The notes under the pieces were generated by a model. It saw only the letters and a program-made list of their open reading frames with translations, did no database searches and was not told the origin of the DNA. A stretch of DNA of 64,000 bases from Spirometra erinaceieuropaei (lineage: Eukaryota; Platyhelminthes; Cestoda; Diphyllobothriidea; Diphyllobothriidae). Position numbers and translations under genes: made by a program. This document shows, in pieces, positions 54,111 to 64,000 of the stretch (position 1 is its first letter; every line of letters begins with the position of its first letter). Location: assembly GCA_902702965.1 (NCBI GenBank), contig CACRXP010000426.1, positions 292,723 through 356,722 of the forward strand. Direction: 5' to 3'.

Positions 54111-55666
54111 GCGCTTTGAACAGAGTAGCCAACAAGAGTTAAATAACAGACTAACAGTTTTCAAACTTTTCACCCAAAATTTGTTTTTAAGAATTTTTTA
54201 CCTTATGGCGAACGCTTGGCGTAGTCTGCATTATCTGATGACGAGAAACAACATTGAAAAGACACGATTTCAGTTGTCCGTGTTTGCCATCTCAAACCCA
54301 AATCCTAGGTATAGTTATAACCCTAAACTGAACGCTAAACCTAAAATTGACGCAAGGCCCTCGGCATTCAGCTAGCACCTATACTTTCAGTGCGGGCAAT
54401 AAGTCAGCATTTATGCACTACTGTTTGTCCGCATACAGTTTGTGAGTAATATGCCGCTGGAACCGGCAGATCTTAGCTCAATTATTCATATCACCTTCCG
54501 GAAAGAGTCTGAGAAGGTTTGTCCTGAAGAATTTGCTCCACGTTACTGCATTGCTTTCTGAGGAAATAAAGAAGCTGAAATCTGAGAACTGGGACATATT
54601 TCAGAAGACGCAGGGGGACGCCAGCGGACCCACCGGTGATCCGAGGTTCTCGCAGCTACGTCCTCTAACAACAGAAAATCGGCTGAACACGTGTCTGGGC
54701 TTTTAACTTACAACTCTGCTGTCAATAACTGGGGATTTATGCAACATTCTCATTCTATGGTTTGTTACTAGAAATCTTCTAATGGGAACTTTATGGGCGA
54801 TTATAATTTCGTCTCATTTTTCAATAGATTTTAAAAATATTAACCATGTCTGTCCAAAAAAACGCTTATTCGGAATTGACAGGAAAGTACAAGCTTCAAA
54901 TCAGCGCTGAAAGCTTTGCCTGATGGAACAAAAGAACCATGTCTTTCGGCCAAGTGGATAATCAACAGTCCTTTGTAGAACGCTCGAGGAGAACCTAAAT
55001 TTTGATGCGATGGTAAACAAAGCGCAGTAGCAGGCGTCATTTTGTTGATCAGTTTAACTAGTCTACTGGGAAAAAAAACTTATGAATAGACAATGGACAT
55101 GTAAAACTCATTCCGAACAAAGGTTTTTTGTCTAAGTGAGCTTCAGATTTGCGTAGCGTGCTCACGAAGTTGTTTCTAGTCAGTAGGAGGATTTGTCGAA
55201 ATAAAAGGATTTGTCGTGAATAAAAGGATGCAAGGAATTTCAATGGTTGCTGGACCGCTAAACCCTCCTCCCATCGTCAAATAGACGTCAAGGCCTTAGT
55301 ACCTAGGTCTTCAGAGTTCCAGTAGACTGTAGATGCTGAATCGCTCCGTTCGTCGGACATTCAACTCGCCCCTTTCAGCGTCAGCGCGCTCGCACGCACA
55401 GGTCCTCGTGGGAAGTCTTTTTGAGCCAACCACTTGCGGGAATTAATACGTACTTCCTTCCTTCTAATACCCGCTAACCCAAATGAAACCGAACAAGTCA
55501 TCCAATTAACTTAGAATTTCGCCATAAAACACGAAAGCGAGAAGGATGGCGTCGTGTCTTCTCCCTCAATCGCATTCAAAACTAAAGCACTGTATCGATG
55601 CTGTCAGCGGTGAAGAGCTTGGTTTTCCAAGTCCTCCAGCACATTTATCATTGTGACTAATCGGTC
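54111..55666. other. Unassigned intergenic stretch
   Basis: A loose CCCTAAAC-like tract at 54290-54352 has no clear TIRs. Otherwise nothing. Confidence 0.4.
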
Positions 55667-55942
55667 AAAGGTGATTATGTAGTCCCACCTAAAGTAAACA
55701 AATCCCAGCCACCTGTAATACTTGACCAGTTGTAATAAGGGTTTTTACAGGTGGAGCCGGGGAACGCACAGGCGACGAGGTCAAGTAGTTGCATACAAAA
55801 AAGAACTATTGAGCGGTTGAGGAATAGTTGCCATAACCCCTAACCTCTAACCCTTACCCTTCACTTTAACCCCTAACCATAACCCCAAACCATAATCCCA
55901 ATCCCAACAGTATTGCGTCCTTCAAGCGGGACTATATCACCA
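55667..55942 (-). mobile_element. TIR element with telomere-like core (T3)
   Basis: AGGTGATTATGTAGTCCCAC on the left against the complement of GGGACTATATCACC on the right. The CCCTAA-like tract is at 55832-55905, preceded by the family block (complement) GCACAGGCGACGAGGTCAAG. Same family as T1 and T2, inverted. Confidence 0.65.
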
Positions 55943-56370
55943 TATCTTATTAATAAATGGAAGGAGCTTCAAAAACCTCTATCGACACGTAAAATTTCGG
56001 ATCCGAAATCTTGCCACCTGACAGAATAACACCCTCAGGGCTAGAACTGAGGGTCAGACTGCAATGATGCCTTCCTGCCGGGAGATTTCGCTTTTGGGGG
56101 TGGTGGGTTGGTACGTTGGACGAGTAAATATGGAACTTTTACCCGTACCATTCGTGGCCTACCACTAAAGTGCAGGGCGATATCCACCCGTATGTCCTAT
56201 CTTAAACCGAACCCAAAACACTCAACGCTAATGCAACCCTTCTAATTATAAACCTAACGCAACTAACCGAACACGAACACTATGCATAGCACTAATTCTC
56301 TTTCGGACTCAGAGCAAAGCGAATTGTAGAACGGGGGACCATATTCCCGTGCCTTACCGATATGAGATCA
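55943..56370. other. Unassigned stretch
   Basis: A weak CCTAACGC-like tract lies near 56195-56270; no TIRs seen. Confidence 0.4.
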
Positions 56371-56545
56371 TGTGGCAGCCCATTCCCGTGATCGTCATCC
56401 GCGTCCCTTTGTCATACAGTCTATCTCTACGCCTCACGTCCCCCTCATTTCGATGCTAGAAGAGCGCGAGACTCGACACTGGCCTCGCGAGTGTTCGAAG
56501 ACAACCAACGCTGCTCCTATGGTGATTGACTGCGGGCGGACACAG
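56371..56545 (+). mobile_element. Degenerate Gypsy LTR fragment
   Basis: It starts TGTGGCAGCCC like the LTR piece at 58023, and later has CTGGCCTCGCGAGTGTTCGA, CAACCAACGCTGCTCC and GGTGATTGACTGCGGGCGGAC in LTR order. The end is lost. Confidence 0.45.
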
Positions 56546-56609
56546 CTTAGACATGGGAAAGGCTCAGACACGTGTTTGGGGCTAAGAACACCAACGGTGT
56601 ATACTAAAA

Positions 56610-57105
56610 CACAACGACATTCCGACCGCCGACTTCGACGATGTCCACAGTGTGCTCCGAAACAAGCTGCAGCAGGCAAGGTGACTTTCGCGTGAATTAG
56701 TTTATTGTGATAGTAGACTTGCACAGCATCCAGCGCACCCTCTCCTCCTCACTCCCCACCGGCATCCGGCGTCAAGGCAAAGTCCAGAAGATCGGAAGGG
56801 GGGAGCGCAAGTGGATGGCACGGTCAAGCCCGCACCTTAGCTCTCCACTCCACACCCCCTGGCCCACACAGCAAATGGTCAGATTTTTGACCAACAACGG
56901 CAGCAGCAACAAAAACAACACACCAACAGGGGTCAGAAGGACGAGGAGGATGACTGGGCAACCACGCCCACCACCTGTATACCCAGCGGGAGCTCAAGCT
57001 CATATATCTGCAGGGAACCGGGTGTCAGGGAACTGCTGGCGCATACCAGGCTGCAATGGCCGTGGTTGGCTGATACTGACGTAGCACACGCCTACAGATC
57101 TTTTG
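56610..57105 (-). mobile_element. Repeat sharing the LINE 3' tail, complete (copy H)
   Basis: Tail at 56610-56880 (complement of CGACGATGTCCACAGTGTGC and on), then the (AAC)-rich stretch and head (complement of CCTGTATACCCAGCGGGAGC) to 57105. Same layout and strand as copy F at 31.6 kb. Confidence 0.65.
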
Positions 57106-57244
57106 ACCTAAAAGGGCGACATGTGGTCCTGCATTTAGCGCGAGACGTCATCCTTCAAGGTTGCGTAATAAAACAGTCGTCGAGTGAGAGGCACTACCCA
57201 TAAACTAAAACTCAAACATACGCATACACACACGCGCGCCACGG

Positions 57245-57945
57245 TACCACCGTCATGACCAACGATGCTCACCGTGTGTTCCACAACAAGATGAAAGCAG
57301 GAACGGTGACTTGCGCGTGAGTAAGTTTAAAATGGTAATGGACATGCGCAGCATCTCCTACACTCTCTCCTGCTCCCTCCCCCTTAGTCGAGTTTCAAGA
57401 AATTGTAAAGAAGACCGGAGGCGCAAGAGGACGCAGGTGACTGGCAAGATGAAAACCCACAACCACTCATATCACCACATCCCTTGATCCAGAGCATACA
57501 CTGACCAGGATTTTACCCCTATAAAAAAAAGGGGGCGAATCGAATCCCACGGAGTGGGCGTGCCATAGAGGCCGAGTTAAGAAGGAGTCATTGCAGCCTG
57601 ATTCTCAGTTAGCCAGACGGCCATTCCACACAAGTACAGATTGCAGCGCAATGTCTGAGTTATCCCATCAACTGTCAACCATCGAAACCACAGTTTTTAG
57701 CACACCGTGATAGCTTCAAGCGCGTCAGATTGCTTGCAGTGAAGAATATACACTGAGACTGTCGACCTCCCTCTTCCATCTTACTCCCAGACACCACTGT
57801 CCAGGCCGGTCAGATGTCTGATGCCGGAAGTGGGCGCGGGGACTGACAGAGCTAGAGAGGGGGTCTGCGCTCGCTACATATACGACCTGGCCCCTTAAAC
57901 GCATGCACCAGGATTACAAAAAAGACCGAAGTGGATTGGATGCCA
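57245..57945 (-). mobile_element. Diverged LINE 3' UTR fragment
   Basis: Follows the 3' UTR of the zinc-finger LINE in order: GATGCTCACCGTGTG, CATTGCAGCCTGATTCTCAG, AGCACACCGTGATAGCTTCAAGC-like block, GCGCGTCAGATTGC and ACACCACTGTCCAGGCCGG. More diverged than LINE-1 and without coding sequence. Confidence 0.65.
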
Positions 57946-58105
57946 ATGAAAGGACCCGCCGCCTGGCGGGCCCACCACCAACAGAACCAGCACCACCATT
58001 ATCACCGAAACCGGCTTTAATTGTGGCAGCCCGTGCCTCCTTGCTCACCGCACTTTTTCACGCTGCCCTCCTGTCCGCCTCACAATCCCTGCCGAGTCGC
58101 TGCTG

Positions 58106-58529
58106 GAACCACCCTACAACGGCCCCTTCCGGGTCATCTCTTGTGGGACGAAAAACCTCCGCATTCAACGCGGAACTCGCAAGGAGGTCGTGAGAGTGGG
58201 CCGCCTCAAAGCTGTCGTCCCGGACACTCCTCAGGATAAGCCCTATGGTGCTCTATCCCCTGCCCCGCCTCCCCGACCCTCTATTCCTCCATCCCGTATA
58301 CTCCCTCTTCCTGCATGTCCGCTGCCCTCAACTACAATTAAGCCCCCCCCCATCGACCTCCAACACTGTAACCGCGCGCCATACTCACTTTCCCCTTGTG
58401 CTCCCTGTATATATCACCCGTAGTTAACGTCATGTTCACTTTCCTGACCGTTTGGTTACTCGTGTTTCTTAGACATGAACAATTCCTTCGGCGTCGCTGC
58501 ACGCCGCCTTCGGTCTGGCCGGGGGCTAC
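58106..58529 (+). pseudogene. Gypsy pol C-terminal remnant (integrase end)
   Basis: Shortly after the LTR stub the frame reads LEPPYNGPFRVISCGTKNLR, then RKEVVRVGRLKAVVPD, the conserved C-terminal tail of Gypsy/Ty3 integrases that follows the chromatin-targeting region. A Pro-rich stretch follows (58240-58360). Close to the purine tract RRCTPPSVWPG is the usual last segment before the 3' LTR. Only this tail survives. Confidence 0.75.
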
Positions 58530-58858
58530 TGTGGCAACTCTGCGCTTTGTCACGCTGCCCTCCTGTCCGCCTCGTACGCCCTGCTGGGACGCGCGAGGCT
58601 TGTTGCTAGCCTCGCGAGCGCTCGAGGCCAATCAGTGCTGGTAACACTGGGGCAGGGCGAAAGGTGCGTACGCGCTGGGGTCTATGCACCTCAATGGCGG
58701 ACACGGACAACACAGCTTGTCTGGAGAGAGCGCTCGCGGCGACTGCTTTCAGAGCCTTTACGCACCCACTTCCTCAGCAGTAAAGGTTGTCCAACCCAAT
58801 CCGTCATTCGTGACTTCTAATTTGGGAATCTTTGTCTGTCGGCTACAACACTTCCGAC
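58530..58858 (+). mobile_element. 3' LTR of the deleted Gypsy element
   Basis: Matches the solo LTR at 27173-27483 and ends ACACTTCCGACC. It contains CGAGGCCAATCAGTGCTGG and CTTCCTCAGCAGTAAAGGTTG. The sequence next to it is LINE finger DNA, so the flank is not a simple insertion site. Confidence 0.7.
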
Positions 58859-58990
58859 CCATTCACCTTACACATCGGCCTAGTCGGTCACATGGGAATC
58901 CATCCCACAGAGACTGGCAAACTAGTGCCTGTAGTATCAACTTAACCTCATCGCATCCGCCTCAACTGCCCTCACTGCCCCCGCACATTC
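58859..58990 (+). pseudogene. Orphan LINE zinc-finger fragment
   Basis: One frame reads TLHIGLVGHMGIHPTETGKL, a stop, then [14 protein letters not shown], the two-finger module of the zinc-finger LINE on the + strand, opposite to the adjacent long LINE. It ends where the (CTA)n tract begins. Confidence 0.75.
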
Positions 58991-58991
58991 G

Positions 58992-59046
<55 letters not shown>

Positions 59047-59078
59047 CGCTACTACTACTACTACTACTACTACTACCG

Positions 59079-59109
<31 letters not shown>

Positions 59110-59121
59110 CACTACTACTAA
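58992..59121 (+). repeat. (CTA)n microsatellite
   Basis: About 43 CTA units with a few CCG or CCA interruptions. It abuts the LINE 3' terminus on its right, where in LINE orientation it is an (AGT)n tail. Confidence 0.95.
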
Positions 59122-59127
59122 TACTGA

Positions 59128-62100
59128 CCGTTCGACCATCGTTTTCGATGATGTCCACCGTGTGTCCCACAGTTGCAGCAGCAGTGGGAGCAGGGACGGT
59201 GACTTACGCAGGAGTTTCTAGTGCCGGTAGACTTGCGTAGCATCTACCTACACTCTCTCCTCCTCCCTCGCCCTAGCCCGGTGTCAAGACAGTGTCAAGA
59301 AGACCGGAGACGAGAGAGGCCGCAGGTGGATGGCTCGGACGGATCCTCACCTTGGCGTTCCACCACACCCCCTGGTCCGCACAACAAATAACCAGGATTT
59401 CAACCAACACAACAGAGATTTGGAGGCTGGCACGACCGAAGCCGCACCTGGGCGTGCCGCCAACGCCTGGCTCGGATCCCACACTGTGATGGGAGTGCCA
59501 TAAAGGCCACATTAAAAAGGAGCCATTGCAGCCTGACTCTCAGACCGCCTCCGGTCAAGGAGGAGGTCCAAGTTACCCCGTCAGTTGGCAACCTTCGAAG
59601 CCACGGCTTTTAGCGCACCGTGCTAACTTCAAGCGCGTCAGATTGTTTATAGTGAGGAGAAAGTGCGCTGAGTCGTCGACCTCACCCTCACTTCCCACTC
59701 CCACACCCCAGCCGCTGTCCGAGCCGGTCAGCAGACTGGAGTGGGGAATGGGCGCGGTGGCTGTCATGGTCGACTGACCATGACTGCGCGCGCCACGGCA
59801 CGACCTGGCCCCCCATACACACACAAACACCAGGATTTCACACAACGGGGGATGAACGGCGTGTGTCTCACTTGCGTGAGAGTGCCGTGGAAGGTGCTGT
59901 TTCAGCCCGTTCCCAGCCCACCAGTCCGCCACTCCACACAACACACAAACACAACGCGACGAACTGCGTGAACCGAGAGCGGGCGTCAATCAGCAACCTT
60001 CCTATCCACGACGCTTGACGTGTGGGGATAGTCTCGGACTCAAGTCACCCGTGCAGCCGAAGCCGCATGGGGACCGAGTCGAGATGCGGACTTCCCACAT
60101 GCGTGGGAGGTGGCAGTTGGATGCATGAGGTGTGTGAGTGTTGATTTCTGGTGGGGTGATGGTGGGGTGATGGTGGTGGTGGTGGTGGTGGAGGAGGTAG
60201 GGAGTGAGTGAATGTGTGGTGTGGCCGGCGGTTGTCTACCGCAGGTCGTCGTGGATGCGCATGTGGCCGAATAGGCCCATACGATGCCTGAAAGTGCGAG
60301 GGCAGTGTGGGCAGTTGAGACGAGCTTGGTGGGTATAGGTGGGTGCTCCAGGCACTGGTTCGCCAGTCTCTGTGCGATGGATTCGCAAGTGATCGACCAG
60401 GCCGATGCGTGAGGTGAATGTGCGTGGACAGTGTGGGCATGAGAAGTCGGCGGTGTCAGTGTCAGCTACAGAGGAGGCGGTGGTGGTGGTGGTGTCGCGG
60501 ACGGATGGAAAGAGAGTGGGGGTGTGCACGGTGGATGTGTTGGATGTAGTGGGTGTGTCGGGAGTGCGGGCAAGGCCGCTCTCGTGGATGTGCATGTGGC
60601 CGAAAAGGCCCATGCGATGCTTGAAGGTGCGAGGGCAGTGTGGGCAGTGGAGGCGAGTGCGGTGGGTGTAGGTTGGTGCTTCACGCACTGGTTCGTCAGG
60701 CTCTGTGCGATGGATTCGCAAGTGACCGACCAGGCCGATGCGTGAAGTGAAGGTGCGATCGCAGTGAGGGCAGGTGCAGTCCTGATCCTCATCCCTGGAG
60801 TCGGGGGAGGTGGTGGTAGCGTCGGTTGTTGTGCGCGGGACAGTCGCCTGAGCGGCCGCCGTTGGAGCAGTGGGCGAGGAGGAGGAGGAGGAGGAGGATG
60901 ATGATGGAAGTGGTGGGTCAGAAGAATTGTCAGGGTTGGTTGGCGGCGGAGAGGAGGAGGAGGTGGAGGAAGAAGCAGGCGGGGGGACAATGGTTGGTGC
61001 CGTTCGAGAGGCGCAGTTAATCCGAAGATGTCTAACAAGTCCGATTCGAGCCCGGAAAGTTCGTTGACATCGAGGACACGTTGGAAGCGGTTGTGCGGCG
61101 GCGTTGCTTACTGGGCGAATTTGTGATTTGCGGGCTTCACGTTTCGCTTTGGCGGCAGCGATGCGGTTGGCTTCGTAGATAGCAGCGCCTGTCTTCACTG
61201 TCCTCCTCCAGGTCGGTCGATCGAGTGCGAGCTCCTCCCAGTTGGTGGGGTTGATTTGCAGGCATTTCAGGGAGGACTTCAGGGTATCCTTGTATCGACG
61301 AATAGGGCCTCCTTGACGGCGAGAACCCGTCGCGACGTCTCCGTAGAAGGGTCGTTTGGGTAGTCGCTCGTCGTCCATGCGCACCAGGTGGCCGCTCCAG
61401 CGCAGCTGAATTTGCCTCAGTATGGCGTAGATGCTGAGGATTCCCGTTCGTTCCAGTAATTCCGTGTCGGGGATTCGATCCTGCCACTTCAGCCTCAAGA
61501 TGCGACGAAGACAACTGAGGTGGAAGTGGTTCAGACGACGTGCCTGCTTTGCGTACACCGTCCAAGTCTCCGCTCCATACAGTAGCGTCGGCAGGATGAC
61601 AGCCTTGTACATCTTCAGCTTCGTGCTCAGTTGGAGACCATGACGATTCCAAACTGTGCTTTGGAGGCGACCGAAGGCTTGACTGGCTTTCGAGATCCTG
61701 TTGGCGACCTTGTCGTCGATCTTGGTGTTGCGGGAGAGAGTACTGCCCAGGTACGGGAAGTTCTCCACCACCTGCAGTTGGGTTCCGTTCACGCTGATTT
61801 GCGGCGGCGCGTTGGGGGCTGTGGCTGAGTTGGGTGACGGTTGGTGCATCACCACCGTCTTCTGTGTGTTGATGAACAGACCGAAATTCTCGCAGCCGGC
61901 GGAGAACAGGTCCATGCTCCGTTGCATCTCCTCTTCCGAGGTGGTGTTCAGGGCACAGTCGTCGGCGAAGAGGAGTTCGTGCACGGTGGTTGTGGATACG
62001 CGCGATTTGAAGTGCATCCGCCGTTGATTCAGGAGGTGACCGTCCGTCCTGTAGGCGATGCGGATCCCGGGGCGTTCGTCGCGGTAGGCGTCCATCAGCA

Positions 62101-64000
62101 TGGCAGAGAACATAAGACTGAAGAGGGTAGGCGCCAGTACGCAGCCCTGCTTCACTCCATTGGTCACTGCGAATGCCTCTGAGACAGCTCCGTTGTCCGT
62201 GACTCGCGCCATCATACCGTCGTGCAGCTGACGCACCATCTGAGTGAATCGCTCCGGACAGCCGAATTTCTGCATGATCTTCCACAGTCCTTCACGATTC
62301 ACCGTGTCGAAGGCTTTCGTCAGGTCCACGAAGGTAGAGTACAGGTGGGTCCGCATCTCCTGACACTTCTCCTGAAGTTGACGGGCGGCGAAGATCATAT
62401 CCGTGGTCCCACGATGACAACGGAAGCCGCACTGGCTTTCCGGCAGAAGACCCTGTTCCAGATGATTATTGAGGCGGTTGAGGAGGATTCGTGCGAAGAT
62501 CTTCCCGGCGATGTTCAGCAGGGAGATGCCACGGTGGTTGTCGCAGACTTGGCGATTCCCTTTGCGCTTGTAGAGATGCACGATGGTTGCGTCTTTGAAA
62601 TCTTGCGGGACTTCACCTCGACGCCACATCTCTTGGAAGAGCGCAGTCAACTGACCCATCAGTTGGGGACCTCCGTGCTTGTAGACCTCAGCAGGAATTG
62701 CGACCGATCCGGGTGCTTTCCCGCTGGAGAGCTGCTGCACGGCCCTGATGGTCTCCTGGAGAGATGGCGGGAGGTCGAGGTATACGTTGGTCTCCACTTG
62801 CGGCAAACGCTCGATGGCGGCGTCGGAGATGACGGAGGGGCGGTTGAGGACGCCTCGGAAATGCCCGGCCCAGCGCTGCAGGATTTGCGTCTTCTCAGTC
62901 AGGAGAGTGTTGCCGTCGGCGCTGAGGGGAGGAGAAGTGCCCTTCGTCGGCGGACCGTAGACAGCTTTGATCGCAGAGAAGAAGTTCTTCCATTCGTTGC
63001 GATCCGCGTACCCTTGGATCTCCTCAGCTTTGCGAGCAGTCCAGGCGTCCTGCATCTCGCGCAGTCGTTGCTGAAGCTGGCGGTGACTGCGGTAGAAGGC
63101 ATCTTTGGTGGCATCAGTGGGGTGATTTACGTAGGCTTTGTCTAGGCGGTTCTTCTCAGCTAGCAGATTTCTGATGGCGGCGTCGTTGTCGTCGAACCAG
63201 TCCTGGTGTTGGCGGGGAGCGCGACCGAGGACGGCGAGCGCCGTCGACTGGACCGTGTCTCGCAGTTGACACCAGCGTTTCTCCACGGAGGCGTTCTCGG
63301 CAGTGGCGGCGTCGTCGGCGGCAGCGATAGGAAGGTTGTCTAGCCGTTGAGCTAGCTCGTTGCTGAAATGAAGTTGGTGAGCGGTCAAAGGCAACAAGTC
63401 AACATTCAGCTTACCTGGTGGTCGCTTACCTTGTGGTCTCCTGCGAGGCTGTAGGCGAATACGCATCTTCCAGATGACGAGGCGATGGTCGGTCCACCCG
63501 TCAGCACCCGCGATCGCCTTCGTCACCAGCACGTCCCGCTGATCTCGCCTCCGGACGAGGACATAGTCCAGCAGGTGCCACTGGCGCGACCGAGGATGCC
63601 TCCAGGTGGCCTTCTCTCGCTCCGGCAGACAGAAGAATGTGTTCGTCAGCATGAGGCGGTGTTCTGCGCAGGTGCGGAGGAGAAGCAGGCCGTTGTCGTT
63701 GGAGCCGTGGAGACCGTGAGGGCCCAGTTCTCCTCTCCAGGCAGTATGGTCTGTGCCGACGCGGGCGTTGAAGTCGCCAAGGACAATCAACTTGTCCGCC
63801 TTCGACACAGTCGCCAAGAGGGCGTGCAGGTCCTCGTAGAATTTGTCTCTGACGGCGTCGGGGTTGGTCATCGTCGGAGCGTAGGCGCTGATAATGGTGG
63901 CGAATTTGCCTCCCCGGAGAGGCAGGCGGAGGCTCATCAGGCGATCGCTGATGCCCTGCGGCAAACAGGGCAGTCGTCCCACGATGTCATTCCGAATGGC
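59128..64000 (-). mobile_element. LINE-3: long zinc-finger non-LTR retrotransposon
   Basis: On the - strand: endonuclease, RT, zinc fingers, ~1.1-kb 3' UTR (60235-59128) and a simple-repeat tail. The 5' end lies beyond the window. It has one uninterrupted frame over at least 3.76 kb, so it is the best-preserved member here and the possible source of LINE-1, LINE-2 and the shared 3' tails. APE plus RT without RNase H and a microsatellite tail suggest RTE-like affinity (inference). Confidence 0.9.
60236..64000 (-). CDS. LINE endonuclease-reverse transcriptase with C-terminal zinc fingers (partial)
   Basis: The frame is open to the window edge, so the N-terminus is missing; the first residues ([16 protein letters not shown]) are already inside the endonuclease. 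Residues are counted from 63982. APE-type endonuclease, about 1-175: ISAYAP (31-36), LGDFNARVG (68-76), [14 protein letters not shown] (163-170). RT, about 430-700: [39 protein letters not shown] (about 555), [10 protein letters not shown] (about 613), FADDCAL with the catalytic Asp pair (about 672). A conserved C-terminal domain follows ([37 protein letters not shown]). Fingers: a CCHC-type at about 969 (CPRCQRTF to NC), a Ser/Pro linker, then two copies of a C2H2 two-finger module (about 1090-1150 and 1190-1245). No stop or frameshift. All catalytic residues visible are intact. Confidence 0.92.
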   Translation of the reverse strand, partial: AIRNDIVGRLPCLPQGISDRLMSLRLPLRGGKFATIISAYAPTMTNPDAVRDKFYEDLHALLATVSKADKLIVLGDFNARVGTDHTAWRGELGPHGLHGSNDNGLLLLRTCAEHRLMLTNTFFCLPEREKATWRHPRSRQWHLLDYVLVRRRDQRDVLVTKAIAGADGWTDHRLVIWKMRIRLQPRRRPQGKRPPGKLNVDLLPLTAHQLHFSNELAQRLDNLPIAAADDAATAENASVEKRWCQLRDTVQSTALAVLGRAPRQHQDWFDDNDAAIRNLLAEKNRLDKAYVNHPTDATKDAFYRSHRQLQQRLREMQDAWTARKAEEIQGYADRNEWKNFFSAIKAVYGPPTKGTSPPLSADGNTLLTEKTQILQRWAGHFRGVLNRPSVISDAAIERLPQVETNVYLDLPPSLQETIRAVQQLSSGKAPGSVAIPAEVYKHGGPQLMGQLTALFQEMWRRGEVPQDFKDATIVHLYKRKGNRQVCDNHRGISLLNIAGKIFARILLNRLNNHLEQGLLPESQCGFRCHRGTTDMIFAARQLQEKCQEMRTHLYSTFVDLTKAFDTVNREGLWKIMQKFGCPERFTQMVRQLHDGMMARVTDNGAVSEAFAVTNGVKQGCVLAPTLFSLMFSAMLMDAYRDERPGIRIAYRTDGHLLNQRRMHFKSRVSTTTVHELLFADDCALNTTSEEEMQRSMDLFSAGCENFGLFINTQKTVVMHQPSPNSATAPNAPPQISVNGTQLQVVENFPYLGSTLSRNTKIDDKVANRISKASQAFGRLQSTVWNRHGLQLSTKLKMYKAVILPTLLYGAETWTVYAKQARRLNHFHLSCLRRILRLKWQDRIPDTELLERTGILSIYAILRQIQLRWSGHLVRMDDERLPKRPFYGDVATGSRRQGGPIRRYKDTLKSSLKCLQINPTNWEELALDRPTWRRTVKTGAAIYEANRIAAAKAKREARKSQIRPVSNAAAQPLPTCPRCQRTFRARIGLVRHLRINCASRTAPTIVPPPASSSTSSSSPPPTNPDNSSDPPLPSSSSSSSSSSPTAPTAAAQATVPRTTTDATTTSPDSRDEDQDCTCPHCDRTFTSRIGLVGHLRIHRTEPDEPVREAPTYTHRTRLHCPHCPRTFKHRMGLFGHMHIHESGLARTPDTPTTSNTSTVHTPTLFPSVRDTTTTTASSVADTDTADFSCPHCPRTFTSRIGLVDHLRIHRTETGEPVPGAPTYTHQARLNCPHCPRTFRHRMGLFGHMRIHDDLR

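Larger units (their letters stand above)
58023..58858 (+). mobile_element. Gypsy-like LTR element with large internal deletion
   Basis: A 5' LTR stub (58023-58105, TGTGGCAGCCCGTGCC and CACGCTGCCCTCCTGTCCGC) runs straight into the end of pol (58106-58529). A short purine run (GGCCGGGGGCT) and the 3' LTR (58530-58858, starting TGTGGCAACTC) follow. gag, protease, RT, RNase H and most of the integrase are gone. Confidence 0.75.

Noticed and set aside
54290..54352. CCCTAAAC-like tract as another telomere-core TIR unit
   Set aside because: No inverted ends found and the repeats are too loose.
56195..56275. CCTAACGC-like tract as another telomere-core unit
   Set aside because: No matching TIRs or family block.
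58684..59121. Poly-Tyr or poly-Ser frames over 58.9-59.1 kb
   Set aside because: Translations of the (CTA)n tract, not proteins.
61137..62285. Long alternative frames across the LINE (382 codons on -, 307 codons on + at 62222-63145)
   Set aside because: They overlap the RT frame that carries all the conserved motifs; they are by-products of GC-rich coding DNA.
1..64000. CRISPR arrays, operons, rRNA or bacterial signals
   Set aside because: Repeat architecture, tRNA boxes, LINEs and PLEs show eukaryotic DNA; no regularly spaced short repeats or rRNA cores were seen.
1..64000. A new defence, immune or biosynthetic system
   Set aside because: No set of co-oriented intact genes exists here; the only long open frame is the LINE protein.

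Overview
What it is. This is eukaryotic intergenic DNA built almost entirely from transposable elements in several layers of age. I found no host protein-coding gene that I can defend. A parasitic flatworm, perhaps a diphyllobothriid-type tapeworm, fits best (inference): an APE-type non-LTR retrotransposon with C-terminal C2H2 zinc fingers, three kinds of Penelope-like element (PLE), Gypsy LTR remnants, tRNA-headed SINEs and TTAGGG-like tracts occur together. Two runs of N (11154-11224 and 47935-48132) mark assembly gaps.

Layout. 1-9.3 kb: AT-rich DNA with long-inverted-repeat (foldback) elements, one split by a tRNA-bearing insertion, and two inverted pairs of PLE terminal repeats carrying hammerhead-ribozyme-like motifs. 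9.7-13.3 kb: a direct duplication, two 5'-truncated GIY-YIG PLE copies and a TIR element with a telomere-like core. 14-21.3 kb: a decayed zinc-finger LINE, a decayed PLE that still shows its RT and GIY-YIG regions and is split by a LINE 3' end with a 10-bp target duplication, then a 3.3-kb zinc-finger LINE pseudogene on the + strand. 21.3-31.5 kb: sparse DNA with a LINE C-terminal scrap, a PLE ribozyme repeat, a second telomere-like TIR element, a 0.65-kb duplication with an LTR between its copies, and a SINE. 31.5-34.7 kb: a ~1-kb tandem duplication and a PLE between inverted pseudo-LTRs. 35-45.9 kb: two more foldbacks, a head-to-head SINE pair, a degenerate LTR and one PLE nested inside another. 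46.7-48.3 kb: a third PLE family and a second tRNA-bearing TIR unit. 50-57.9 kb: microsatellite, a ~250-bp tandem repeat, further telomere-like TIR elements and several repeats that share the LINE 3' end. 58-64 kb: an internally deleted Gypsy element, a (CTA)n tract and a long open zinc-finger LINE on the - strand that runs off the window.

How the parts relate. The LINE (endonuclease, RT, zinc fingers) is the likely driver of its own truncated copies and of the many shorter repeats that end in the same ~290 bp. PLE copies carry the RT and GIY-YIG needed for their own spread and, in their terminal repeats, self-cleaving-type RNA motifs. Foldbacks, TIR units and SINEs show no coding capacity. 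All homology statements come from reading and comparing sequence by eye; no database was searched.
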